The notes under the pieces were generated by a model. The model searched no databases. It had not been told where the DNA came from and saw only the letters and a list, made by a program, of their open reading frames with translations. The position numbers and the translations under genes are program-made. Positions 34,172-44,230 of a DNA stretch of 64,000 nucleotides are shown in pieces (position 1 is the first letter of the stretch; each line of letters opens with the position of its first letter). The stretch is taken from the NCBI GenBank assembly GCA_903772945.1, contig CAICTM010000013.1, positions 124,001 through 188,000 on the forward strand, written 5' to 3'. The stretch comes from Seminavis robusta (lineage: Eukaryota; Bacillariophyta; Bacillariophyceae; Naviculales; Naviculaceae).

Positions 34172-34483
34172 GCAAGGTCCGGAAACCATGATGAAGTTTT
34201 GAAATTTTCAAACAGTTTTAGTATCTCATTTTTAGTTTTACTTTCTCATTTCTAGTTTCTCAACTTGAGAAACTATTAATTTTCTCATTTGAGAAAATAA
34301 ATAGTTTCTCACTTCAGTCTCACATTTAACAGAAGTTTCTCCTATAGTTTCTCATTTCAAAAGATAGTTTCTCATTTGTGACAATTAAGAAACTAACTTT
34401 CTCTTTTGAGAAGCTAATTTCTCAAATGAGAAACTAATTTCTCATTTGAGAAACTGTCCAAAAGTCATGCTTCCGGACCTTGC
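34172..34483. mobile_element. Foldback/MITE-like element filled with TTTCTC/GAGAAA words
   Basis: Ends in a perfect 13-bp inverted repeat, GCAAGGTCCGGAA at the left and TTCCGGACCTTGC at the right; with gaps the match extends through CATGA and on to AGTTT or so, about 45 bp. The 312-bp interior is made of TTTCTCATTT and its complement repeated many times; in the right third (about 34340-34455) the units fall at 10- and 20-bp spacing. I see no clean target-site duplication, so the superfamily cannot be named. It has no coding capacity and is presumably a non-autonomous DNA transposon. Confidence 0.7.
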
Positions 34484-35008
34484 CTGAACTTATTTGCCGG
34501 AAGGTGGACCGTTGGTTTGGTCGTAGTGGCACAGTAGCACTATGAGTCCCGATTGCAGGAGTCGTGATATAAAGAAGGCAACCCGAAGAAGCGAACGGGG
34601 CGATTTAAGTAGGGCAGAGAAGTTGAAGCTTCTTAAACTACCAAACAGTCGCACTGAATCAAAGATTGAGGTAAATGCGAAAAGATGCAACAACGCACTA
34701 CATTTAAAAATTTTATTTACATTATTGGAACAAGTTTCGTGCAGCGTATTACAAGTAATACCCTTACTTGGGTAGTGTTTCCCCAAACACCCTCATATTT
34801 TATTTAAAACAGACATGAGGGAACCAAGGAATCACCGTCTCTTGTCCATTCCGGTCTTTTATCTTAAGTCTGTTCCTTGAAAAGATCTCGTTGCAAAAAC
34901 CTTGTTAAAGCTGTCGTAAATCTGCTGGTACACTGGAACACATACATGTAGTTCACGCTGGCCATTGAGTTTTAAAATGTCTTGTGTACCCTACTCAGAA
35001 TAGCAGAC

Positions 35009-35302
35009 TTAAAGGCCTTGCTCCTTGTGCCACTGAAGACGGATGCTGTGTTGTTCCTTCTGTGTTTGCAGTTTGCAGCTGGCTTGCTGACGCAGCAAGT
35101 GCTGGTTAATGGTGATTAGGGGTTGTAAGGCTGTGTGCAAGCTAAAGCGGTGGCAGCAACAGCCGCTCTGTTTGAAGTGTTGCTTCGTTGCTTCAAAGAG
35201 CTCTTCAAAAGCACCAGAGCGGCACTCTCCTCCATCACGAGGAACAATCGAAAGACACGGCATTAACTCCTTCCTGCGTTGTGAAATCTCGAGAACAAGC
35301 AT
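35009..35302 (-). CDS. Doubtful small protein, 97 residues
   Basis: An ATG at 35302 opens a 97-codon frame, MLVLEISQRRKELMPCLSIV through an amphipathic helix (GAFEELFEATKQHFKQSG) and a Cys-rich turn to a Gln/His-rich end. It would be divergent to the gene starting at 35484 with 180 bp between them. I know no family for it, and the opposite strand is also open for 78 codons, so it may be chance. Kept as a low-confidence entry. Confidence 0.2.
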   Translation of the reverse strand: MLVLEISQRRKELMPCLSIVPRDGGECRSGAFEELFEATKQHFKQSGCCCHRFSLHTALQPLITINQHLLRQQASCKLQTQKEQHSIRLQWHKEQGL

Positions 35303-35483
35303 TACCTCTCGAGCTCGAGAGGACACAGCTCCCACCAATAGCTAGCTAGAGTGCTCCTTGACCAGGTTGCTCGATCGTAGTAGATACCCATTCCACAACA
35401 ACTAACTAACTTGGTTTGTCGCATTGAATGCGGACACTCGATTCGATCCACAAACAAGACAAAACAACCCACACTACAACAAC

Positions 35484-37055
35484 ATGCTGTCGTCCCAAAC
35501 GATGCGCTTCGGCAACGTGATGACTAAGAAGCCCGCCATGACGAAGGACGCGGCCTTGAAGAGGCGTGGACGGCCGGCCGCACAAGGGCCAGATCCGGAT
35601 GCCAGGACGGGGATCAACCACCCAGGGATGAATGGTAAGGTCACGCCGAGTCGGAACGAGACTGCTGCTGTTTGTTTTCTTTACAAATGCTAACGATGTC
35701 CATGTGCTGCGCTGTTGGGTTTTCCCGCTTATTATTAAAATATCGAACCGCAGATGTCATGGTAAGTTAGCATTGGCAACAAGGCGGTAGCCAACCTCGA
35801 TCTTGAACCTAACAACTACTTGGGTACCCCCTATCATCTCTTTATCATCGCAGTTTGGTAGAGGCGGAGACACGGTAAGTCTGCTATCCTTCCTTTCTCT
35901 TGCGCTTACTCGCATGCTCAGGTTTAGCTTACCTTTGTTCCTTTCTGTGCATTCCTTCGTCGTCGTCTCGTCAGAACTATCACATTGGCAACAATTCCTT
36001 CAGGCACTTGGTCGAGTCCTTCAGCGATCAATATTGGGCCGCCAAGAATCGAAAGGAGAAGTCTTCCATCATTGGCCTCATCATTAATGGATGGAGGACG
36101 CAAGATCCTCCGGGGAGGTTTCTGGCCAAGACGGATCCTGCCAAGGGAGACGACAGTCTGTGGCATGACGTTGGCGACCAGGTAGGTTTTAGTTTGTTTG
36201 TTTGTTGGACGTTGATGGCTAGCCAGCCAGCCAGCTAGCTAGGTTGCAAGCACTGCTAGATAGATAGATAGGCGAAAGATGCTCACCGACTACGCTGTGT
36301 GCTTCTTTTTCATGTCGTAGGTTGCCGGAAGGAAGGCTTCCAAAATCTTATCCGAGATGCGGATCGGAAAGAGAAACAAGGCAGCCAAAGCAGGAGCGAA
36401 GCGGGCGGCAGCAACGAAGAAGACCCCAGCGCGGACATCCAGTAACAAGACTCCTCTGGCCGCAACGAGCAGTTGCATCATCACGGACTCGAGTGTGGAG
36501 CAGACCAACCCCCGCAAGCGAAAAGCCCAAGACAGTCCGTCTTCCCCTACCGGTGCACAGGAGTTCCCGCAGGTCCGTTGCGAGCCACAGCAGTTCTCGA
36601 ATGCTTGCCCTCCAGCTCTTCCAAAGAGTTCAGCAGAGGAAGTTCTCTCATCGTCCTCTGCAGCTTGGTCGTTCGAATCGTCGTCCTCGCCGCTGGTCCG
36701 AGAAGACACATTCACAACTTGGGCGCCGACATTGTTCCCGACTGGGTCTCTAGTGCACGATGAGGCGGCTTTACAGGAGGGAGGCACGTTTCCCTTGCCC
36801 GGTGGTGGAGGCGCGTTCCCCTTGCCCGGCGGTGAATCGGCCGCGAAGAATCCATCCTTTTCCCTTGGTGCGCTTGTGCAAGAAGACAACACTCCGCTGC
36901 TCCCGCCTTCCAAGAGAAGGCTTGCCGAGTCGATGCCAGTGGCTGCTGAGTTGACACATGTCTTTGAAGATCCAGCCTATCATGAAATGCCACAAGCCAG
37001 GCATTCGAATGCGGATGATGAAGAAGCAGCACTCATGGAGCTGATCGGTGCATAG
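35484..37055 (+). CDS. DUF6824-type (FGRGG/HxGN) diatom DNA-binding-like protein with two micro-exons
   Basis: Five exons: 35484-35634, 35754-35761 (8 nt), 35854-35874 (21 nt), 35975-36181 and 36321-37055, for 373 residues. Only this splicing gives the block GMNDVMFGRGGDTNYHIGNN followed by SFRHLVESFSDQYWAAKNRK, IIGLIINGWR, GRFL and VGDQVAGRKASKILSEM. This is the stramenopile-specific domain that I know as DUF6824, usually found as 'DVLFGRGG..N.HPGN..FR'; here HPGN is HIGN. The N terminus is basic (KKPAMTKDAALKRRGRP). After the domain come a Lys/Ala-rich stretch (KRNKAAKAGAKRAAATKK) and a long disordered Ser/Pro/Gly tail. It is probably nuclear; a role in transcription is assumed for the family but not shown. 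Confidence 0.85.
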
Positions 37056-37273
37056 AGTGGCAGCGGATGGATTGCCTCTGCATCCTCTGACTACTACTCC
37101 TAGTAGGCATGAAAAAAATTGGATGGTTGCGTTTTGCTGGCTACCGTACGGTACCGCCGCAAGCCAATTTTAAACCAAGTTGTAAATATCGAATCATACA
37201 TTTTCAATAGAAGTCTTTGCGCCATTTTCTAGATTACAAATCTCTTTCATAGCTACGTACGACGACTGTCTGC

Positions 37274-40200
37274 TCAATTATTATTGGGACCTTTCATTCG
37301 GCTGAAGAATTCCTCGAGTTCATTTGTCAACGACCCGAAACTTTGACCGGTGCTTCGAGGAGAGGAAGGGGAATTGCGTAGCCACTTGGGCAAAGCAGAC
37401 CATACGTTTTGCTGAGCCGCGTACCGATAGTCGCACAAGAAGACCGCTGCATAGTCATTGGCGTGCCGAATGGCACGGCCAACACTTTGGTTCACAGCTC
37501 GCATGCACAAGTTCTGGTAGTATGCCTGTCCCGAGATGCCGCCCACACCGCACTGGTCGATGTTCGCCATCTTCTCCCGCAAGATGGGATCGGTGCAATC
37601 GGGATATGGTAGCCCCACCACCACGACTCCTCGAGCAAGGTTGTTGGACAGATTGATGCCCTCCGACATCTTGCCGCCTATCACGGAAAGCAACAGGGCT
37701 CCGTTGCGACCATCCTTTTCGCCAACCGCGGCATGCTTGGCATACTGTTGGAGTGTAGAATCCAACTGCTGAGCCCTCTTTGGTTCACGGAAAAGCGTCT
37801 TTCTCTGATTCAGCTTGTCGTACAGTCCCGATTGATGCCACTGTTGCACCAAGTGTGCCTCATAGCTGTAGCTTGGTAGAAAGACAACAAGACCGTTTGG
37901 AACCGCTTGACAAAGCTGCAGTAAAGCTCGGCCCAGATCCTGACACAGATCCGACGCCATGCGAGACTGATGACGAAAGTCAAACTTTTGGCGGTTGGGT
38001 CCCATCGACAGGCACTTGAAAAAGACGCGGCTCTTGTCAATCACATGGTCACAGGTAAAAGCTGCGAATCGCGACGACACCATAGACAAGCTGCTTTCGC
38101 TGCTCTTGGATTGCTGTTGGAATTTGCGATCGGCCTGAATGGACAGTTGGAGCAGAGATGCCCCCGTTGCAGGCTCGTTTTGCTGTTCATCGGAGGCCAG
38201 CAGCTCGGCTGCGACATGCCCAAACGGTGACAACGTTCCTCCAACCAGAGCAAGTGCATGAGCTTCTTCCACGACGTTGTCAAAGCACGATGCTGGTTGC
38301 AGCAAGACAAAGCGAATAGTCGGGGCTTTGCTGCTGGAGTCTGACTTTGCCGGCCATTCCGTGACTACCTTGCCCTCTCGACCCGACAGATTGAGCTTTT
38401 CCAAGAACTTCTGCACAAAGGACATGGCCGAGACATGCTTGGACAATCCTGCTTCCGTAGATTGCTCTCCGGAGTCGCCTTCTTTGCTTTCGTTGGCCTG
38501 AGTAAACCCCAGGAGTTTCTGCGCCAAGCGGGATTCTTCGAGGTAGCGTTGAAGCTGGAAGGTATTGATGTGGCTCATTCGTAGTTCCAGCATGAATTCG
38601 TTGGTCGATTGCAGCGTTCGTTTCTTGGTGGAGGAGGAACTATCTGTTTGATCTTTCGACGTGGATTCCTTCTCCTTCTTGTTGCTCTTGGACCTGTTTT
38701 TCTTTTCGCGCGCCTTTCTCTTTCGTTCCGCCAAAGTGTTTCCCGTCAAGTGATCTGAAAAGGCCTTCAAGAGTTTGCGCAGATTGCCCAGTATCATGAT
38801 ACTCTCTCCCTTGAACCGGTCCAAATACTTTTCCATGTATCTTGTAAGTTGTTGCATGGCTGCTTGAACGACGTGTAATGTCAGTGTTTCCGAATGCAAC
38901 TCCCGAATTTGCTCTGGCAAGTTGTGAGCTTCATCGACGATTACCAAGGATTCATGCAAGTCCAAGCCCACAGACTGTCGAGTCGACCTCGACAGGAGCA
39001 TGCTGTAGGGCAAGACAACTACTTCGGCTGCCGCGAGTGCTTTCTACCATACAGAAATAATCCCAAAAAAGAAGGATACATGTATGTGAGTGAGTGCGTG
39101 AGATGAACAAGCAAAAGCTCAATGACGAAACAAAGGCTGCCTACCCGAGAAGCGTAATAGGCGCACGTATGACTGGCTTTCCCCATCCGAGCGGCATCTT
39201 CAATATCGGTAGGCGTGGTAAGCAGATGCATCCCCAAGGTGGCTACGGCTTCTTTCGACTCGAGCAAGGGACATCCCTTTGTTCGTTTGGTTTTGCCACT
39301 GCTCTCCTTTTTCAAATCGAGACAGGCCTCTGTCAAATTCGCTTCACCGGTGGGGTGTTTCTTTTTCAAGGCGGTGTTCCCACACAAGAGTTGCCGGCCA
39401 CCCAATGCCACGACACGGGTGGTTTCTCCCCATGTCGTTCGCTTCAATTCTCCTACAAATTGCGAGAGCTGTGAATGAGTCCTGGCGGCGTAAATGATCT
39501 TTCGGACGCCACTCCCAGCTGCCACGTGAGAGATAGTCTTGGGAGGATCATCGCTACTTTTGATGATTTGGTGGTTGCGATGGCTCCCGTCTAGACGATT
39601 CCCATCCAGTAACACTGAAGCAGCGCGAAGGCCTGTGCTTGTAGTTGTATTGCGTGGCTGCCGGTGAGGATTCTTGTCAGCTTCAATGTCACTGTCGTCA
39701 CTCATATCGGTGGCACAGAAGTCGTCTGGCTTGTTGGTTTCTTTTTTGCGCTTGACACGACGTTTGGGTCCTGAATTTTCCGCCATTTTGGCGGTGTGGA
39801 TGGCAGATCTTGCCAAGTACTCTCGTCTCTGCTTGACGCGCTCGGATGTATCATTGTTAATATTGTCTTCGCTATTCTTCTTTTGTAGTTTGCTTCTCCA
39901 CAACTCCAGTTCCTCCTGGAGCGCTGCTCGTGACTCTTGTGCGGTTTGTCGTGTGATGCTCCATTCTTGTTCCGTTTGTTTTTGATCAGGAGGGACCCAT
40001 GCATTCCACCAATCGGTAGCATTGCTGGTAGTATTAGCGTCATTGGTTTTCTTGTCATTTTCTTTACTACTAGATTCTTCTTCTGCAGTCAAATCTCGTT
40101 GTTCGCAGTACTTGAGCCACGCCATGGCACTACACGCCAAAGATAGAGACTTGCCAGTGCCGGTAGGAGACTCCAACATCATCACGGCCGCACGGGGTTT

Positions 40201-40377
40201 CTTCTTGTTCTTGCTATGGCTGTCATTGGTTTGGCGCCATGTTGAATCATCGTGATCCTTTTGCTGCAAACACTCGAGCAGCGTGTCCATCAAAGCTGTC
40301 TGCTGAGGATAAGGAGATTCATAGGGAAAGGGTACCGTCGATCCGGTGGGAAACTTTGGAAGCTCTTGTTGCGGCAT
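37274..40377 (-). CDS. DDX11/CHL1-type iron-sulfur DNA helicase (XPD/FANCJ superfamily)
   Basis: Two exons on the complement, 40377-39145 and 39043-37274, joined in phase 0 over a 101-nt intron, for exactly 1,000 residues. The Q-like motif FPYESPYPQQ and Walker A ESPTGTGKS (residues 69-77) start the helicase core. Motif Ia is followed by four Fe-S cysteines (RQLLCGN, TEACLDL, KGCPLL, HTCAYY), the DEAH box (VIVDEAHNL, about residue 447), LVGGTLSPFGHVAAELL, GKMSEGINLSNNLARGVVVV and motif VI, QSVGRAIRHANDYA. The length, the long charged insertion between motifs I and Ia, and the C-terminal GLPYPDCTDPILREKM fit DDX11/CHL1, a 5'-3' helicase that helps cohesion establishment and resolves G-quadruplex DNA in the nucleus. 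RTEL1 or FANCJ are less likely because the extra C-terminal domains are missing. Confidence 0.9.
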
Positions 40378-41356
40378 CTTCTTCAGTGCTTTTACAACAA
40401 CAAATCAAGTTGAAAAATGAATCCATGTCCAATTGTCGCTGGGTTCAGTCGTGAATAATTAGGGACTGAATTGGTTTCCAATGCTAACCTCATATCTGTC
40501 CGTCCAATTGGGATGACAGCCTTGTGCTTGGTGGGGTGCTGAAATGGGAGCAAAGTGGCCTCCCCGCCATGGAACAACAACTTCCATCCTCCTTCAGTGC
40601 CACTCACCAAGGCTCAACATAGGATGTGTTATATCAAAGTTCAGCTATGTCATACGGTAGCTGTCCATTGCCATTCTTGAGGAAGGCTACGAGCACTCAT
40701 GACTGCCAAGATTCGGTCTTGCTTTTAAAAACTGGTTTAAGCACTTCCTAATAAGGTATACGACTATATGATATATACTTTATACCCCTCGATCCAATGA
40801 ATGGAGCCTTGTCTGAAGTTGCCTCTTCTATGTTTTCATTGAGCTTGTCCTTTTCATTGAGCTTGTCCCTACTCTGCTTTTTGTGCACATAATAGGGAAA
40901 CACTGATACTCACCTCCCGTCTTCTTAGTGCCTGTATACCGGTATACCCGTACAGTAGTTACACATGTGCTACTCTACTAGCTACATCGTACCAGCTGCA
41001 GCAGGTACGGTGGAGTATGATACGGGTACTAGTAATAGAGTTTTGTCTGCAAAGCCCACCCTTGTGAGTGGCGTCCAAAGAGAAAAAGTGAGTGCTCGAA
41101 GGTCCCATGGAGGCGCCATGGTACTTAGCGTGCCTTGCAGGCTACTTAGCGAGTTGGCGAACTCTAAGTATCCTTGGACGCACCTTTTTGATCCAAATTT
41201 TGTTGCTGGATCACAGTGTGGAGCTCTGTGCTCTTCATCAGCATCTCAGCATCCCGTCCCATCCCACCCCATCCAACAACAATAGAATCGAATTGAAAAG
41301 GGAAACAAACAAGACAATTGGAATTCAGCAGTAGCAACAACAACAATTCTTTGACC
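40378..41356. other. Intergenic region between divergent helicase and armadillo genes
   Basis: About 980 bp; no gene is seen. It contains an 18-bp direct tandem repeat at 40833-40868, a TACCGGTA site at 40937, and a short imperfect inverted pair (GCGTCCAA near 41069 and TTGGACGC near 41173) that could fold. Confidence 0.55.
40833..40868. repeat. 18-bp perfect tandem duplicate
   Basis: TTTTCATTGAGCTTGTCC occurs twice without a gap. It lies about 460 bp upstream of the helicase ATG. Minor; no function can be read. Confidence 0.85.
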
Positions 41357-42166
41357 ATGGGGAAACGAAACTCTATCAAATCGGAGAAAGCCACCATTTC
41401 GGTTTCTTCGTCCGCCAAGAATTCGTCGCCCAGTCAAAAGGGAGTGAACGCCCAACTCAAGGAGCTAAAGAACAAGTACAACTATGAATGCTCGGCGACA
41501 GATCCGGTGGTGGTCAACTTGGATATAATACCCAAGTTACTGTTTGAGGGAATGGTTAGTCAAAAAGCGACCACGGTCGAAAATGCGGTTGAGAATCTTG
41601 CCGATATCTTTCGTTTATCCAGCGAAAAACGAATCGAGGCGTATCAAGCCGGTGGTCATGCCGTGCTGGTGGTCACCATGAAGAAATGGCGTCTCAATGA
41701 GTCCATCCAAACATCCAGCTGCCGATGCATCCAAAACATGAGTTGTACCAATGCCGAAGCCAAAGAATCCTTTGCTGTTGTGGGGGGTATGGAAGCCGTC
41801 CTCAACGCCATGCGGACGTTCCCCAAATCGCAACGGGTCCAACGCAGTGCTTGTGGGGCTCTCATGAACCTCTTGTCGGGGAGTGACGAGGAGAGGGCCA
41901 TACTAGATGCCATGGCGGATAAATTTGTCAAGGAATGGGATGGAATAGCACTGATAGTGGCGGCCATGAGAAACTTTCCCAAGGAAGTCAAAATTCAGCT
42001 ATGGGGGAATGGACTATTCCAGAATCTAGCGCAAAACAGAAACTACCGAATGAAAATGATGAAGTCGGGCGCCGTCACTGCAGCAGGTGGGTCGCTGGAA
42101 CAGCATTCCGACGACGAAAATATCAAGCAATACGCCTCCAAATTCCTCAGAATCATGTTCTCATAG
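41357..42166 (+). CDS. Armadillo-like repeat protein, copy 1 (269 residues)
   Basis: Single exon from ATG 41357 (context ACCATGGGG). After a basic, Ser-rich start (MGKRNSIKSEKATISVSSSA) the protein is an all-helical armadillo-like solenoid of about five units. Landmarks are NLDIIPKLLFEGMVSQKATT, AGGHAVLVVTMKKW, CRCIQNMSC, VQRSACGALMNLLSGSDEE, DGIALIVAAMRNFP and GLFQNLAQN, ending SKFLRIMF. It is clearly related to the gene at 42682, with the same landmarks in the same order, and more distantly to the one at 44231. Armadillo proteins bind other proteins; the partner is unknown. No signal peptide or membrane span. Confidence 0.85.
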   Translation: MGKRNSIKSEKATISVSSSAKNSSPSQKGVNAQLKELKNKYNYECSATDPVVVNLDIIPKLLFEGMVSQKATTVENAVENLADIFRLSSEKRIEAYQAGGHAVLVVTMKKWRLNESIQTSSCRCIQNMSCTNAEAKESFAVVGGMEAVLNAMRTFPKSQRVQRSACGALMNLLSGSDEERAILDAMADKFVKEWDGIALIVAAMRNFPKEVKIQLWGNGLFQNLAQNRNYRMKMMKSGAVTAAGGSLEQHSDDENIKQYASKFLRIMFS

Positions 42167-42681
42167 CAAAACAAAAGGGCTACTACTACCCGTATCCCAC
42201 CTGAAGTTTCAAATCGTAACCAATAGAGGCAAGCACTTGTCCAATTTGTTAGTTTCCAAAGATATGCATGCCGGTAGATCTTTACAACTAGCTAGACTAG
42301 TACCAGTAGTACAGTATTATCAATGATAGCCTAGATCATTATTACTGCTTCCAGGATCCAGGATATCGTACCGTACAACCATGCACTGAACTATTGGTAC
42401 GGTCTGGCACCAGGATTCCGTGCAACCATGCACTGCCATACCGGTACTAGTACCGGTAGCTCGTACTAGTAGCAGATCGGTGCATACAGCTGCTAACTAA
42501 AACCTGGGTTTTTGAGGTTCTGAGCAGCACCATCTTGACACGGTTTTGTTCTGCCGGTTCAGCGCAGCTACGTGTATCATACCGGTAGGTTTGTCGTCCA
42601 GCTCAACCTGGCGCTATTATGGTTATTGGGCGATTTCAAATGTAGGCTGGCTCGAAATACCGTTGGATTTAGGCCGAATTC
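42167..42681. other. Intergenic region between tandem armadillo genes
   Basis: 515 bp with TACCGGTA at 42439 and 42451 and an imperfect direct repeat of about 59 bp (CCAGGAT...CAACCATGCACTG at about 42354 and 42412). No gene is seen. It should hold the promoter of the second armadillo gene. Confidence 0.55.
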
Positions 42682-43950
42682 ATGGATGGCTTCGAAGAAA
42701 TGAGCGCATTATCGTTTGGCACGTGGTTGAGGAAGGCAGGAACGCAATTACTAGTAGTTGAATTCAGAACGTCGTGGGGTTGCCTTGGAAAGATGGTCCA
42801 ACTAGCCCGCAGTGGCTCTCTGAGGAATGCCACCAAACTACTCAAACGAACGATTGGTTTGGGGACGATTGCGGGCGACTCGGAAACTCGCGACCAGGCA
42901 GAAGACGCTGGGTCTGTGTCGGAATCTTCTCTGGGAACGGGCACCTTTGTCAGTGGCCTTACAGAAGAACAACGAGATGATTTTGACATCAAGACACGTG
43001 GATCCGACACCATGACATCTCGTTCCAACACCCTGGGGCTTGGCTTGAAGCTACCCAGGTCGCAGTCATCACCGTCGCAACAACACTCACTACCACCCAA
43101 ACCAGTACCAATCAATCTGACCAGACAATCGTCCAAGCAAAAGGCGAAACAACTCCTTCCACTGCAAGATCAGCAGCAGATACAGGCCACTGGAACACAT
43201 TCCGCATCCAATTCACAACAACAGAAGCAAGAACAAGAGCAAATCAAACACCATCACGAGACCAATCCCAACTTGGATTTCGAACCCATGGCCCCCAATC
43301 TGGATTCCATTCCACGTCTACTATTGGAAGAAGTACTGAGTACCAATGCCAAGGTTGCGGAGGATGCTATTGACCGATTGGCACGACGATGCCGGAAATC
43401 GGCGGAGATACGAGAAGAAGCCTTTCGCGCCGGTGGGCATGCCATTGTCATCATGGTGATGCGCCAATGGAGGGATAATGAAGCCATTCAAGCGGGAGGA
43501 TGTCGTTGTATTACCAACATGACCTGCCAGTTCCCGGATGCCAAAAAGTCATTCGCCATGATTGGAGGTGTCGAATCGACGCTAGTGGCCATGAAAAACT
43601 ATCCCAACTCTCTGCAAGTGCAAGGCTACGGGTGTGGGTCGCTCATGAATATTCTATGCGGACACACGGATGAGGGGGCCGATAGTTCCATGGCCATGTC
43701 GCGGCGGTTCGTCAATGATCTGAATGGGATTGCCGTCGTGGTAGAAGCCATGAAACAATTCCCACAAGACTCCAAGATCCAACTGGGTGGTTGTGGCTTG
43801 TTTCAAAACTTGGCACAAGAAAAGTCCTTTGTCTACAACATGATGCAAGCTGGTGCGGTGGCGGCTGTGGGCGCTTCTCTAGAAACGCATCCGGGAGACC
43901 CCAACATTAAAAAAGCGGCAGGGTCATTCATGAAGAAGGTATTTGCATAA
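42682..43950 (+). CDS. Armadillo-like repeat protein, copy 2 (422 residues)
   Basis: Single exon from ATG 42682. The first 110 residues are variable and the next 90 are disordered and Gln/His-rich (QQQKQEQEQIKHHHE). From about residue 205 the armadillo core matches copy 1 block for block: NLDSIPRLLLEEVLSTNAKV, AGGHAIVIMVMRQW, CRCITNMTC, VQGYGCGSLMNILCGHTDEG, NGIAVVVEAMKQFP, GLFQNLAQEKSF, AGAVAAVGASLETH. The two genes are head to tail 515 bp apart, so they are best read as a tandem duplication, with the longer N terminus gained or lost in one copy. The start could also be ATG 42793, which drops a doubtful N-terminal stretch. Function unknown; a protein-binding role is assumed from the fold. 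Confidence 0.85.
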   Translation: MDGFEEMSALSFGTWLRKAGTQLLVVEFRTSWGCLGKMVQLARSGSLRNATKLLKRTIGLGTIAGDSETRDQAEDAGSVSESSLGTGTFVSGLTEEQRDDFDIKTRGSDTMTSRSNTLGLGLKLPRSQSSPSQQHSLPPKPVPINLTRQSSKQKAKQLLPLQDQQQIQATGTHSASNSQQQKQEQEQIKHHHETNPNLDFEPMAPNLDSIPRLLLEEVLSTNAKVAEDAIDRLARRCRKSAEIREEAFRAGGHAIVIMVMRQWRDNEAIQAGGCRCITNMTCQFPDAKKSFAMIGGVESTLVAMKNYPNSLQVQGYGCGSLMNILCGHTDEGADSSMAMSRRFVNDLNGIAVVVEAMKQFPQDSKIQLGGCGLFQNLAQEKSFVYNMMQAGAVAAVGASLETHPGDPNIKKAAGSFMKKVFA

Positions 43951-44230
43951 CTAACTTGTCGATCCGGGCGAAGGCTATTCGAGGATCTGTGGAAGATAGT
44001 GCAGGATACATTAATGTGTCCCCAAGTTTACACTGCTTATTGTTTACGGCTGTCTTGGCGGAGCAGATCTGCAAGGATGTCGCTGTGTGATCCTAAGAGC
44101 GAGCGAGGTAGAACGAAAATGTAAACTATGTGGTCAAGGATACTAATATATCATTATTTTCTTTCGCCTACATCAACAAAGCGAGGGCTGACAGGAGGCA
44201 ATGAAGTTGGAATTTCCATTGCAGCTTAAT

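Larger units (their letters stand above)
32902..35483. other. 2.6-kb gene-poor region between divergent genes
   Basis: Upstream of both the prolyl hydroxylase and the FGRGG protein. It contains (ACCGGT)3 at 33347-33364, a (GCTA)7 run at 33956-33983 and the foldback element at 34172-34483. Frames at 34490-34786 lack any family likeness. One doubtful small frame is listed at 35009-35302. I see no RNA gene. Confidence 0.6.

Noticed and set aside
41065-41185. Inverted pair GCGTCCAA/TTGGACGC as a transposon end
   Set aside because: Only 8-10 bp match, no target duplication, unlike the two clear elements.
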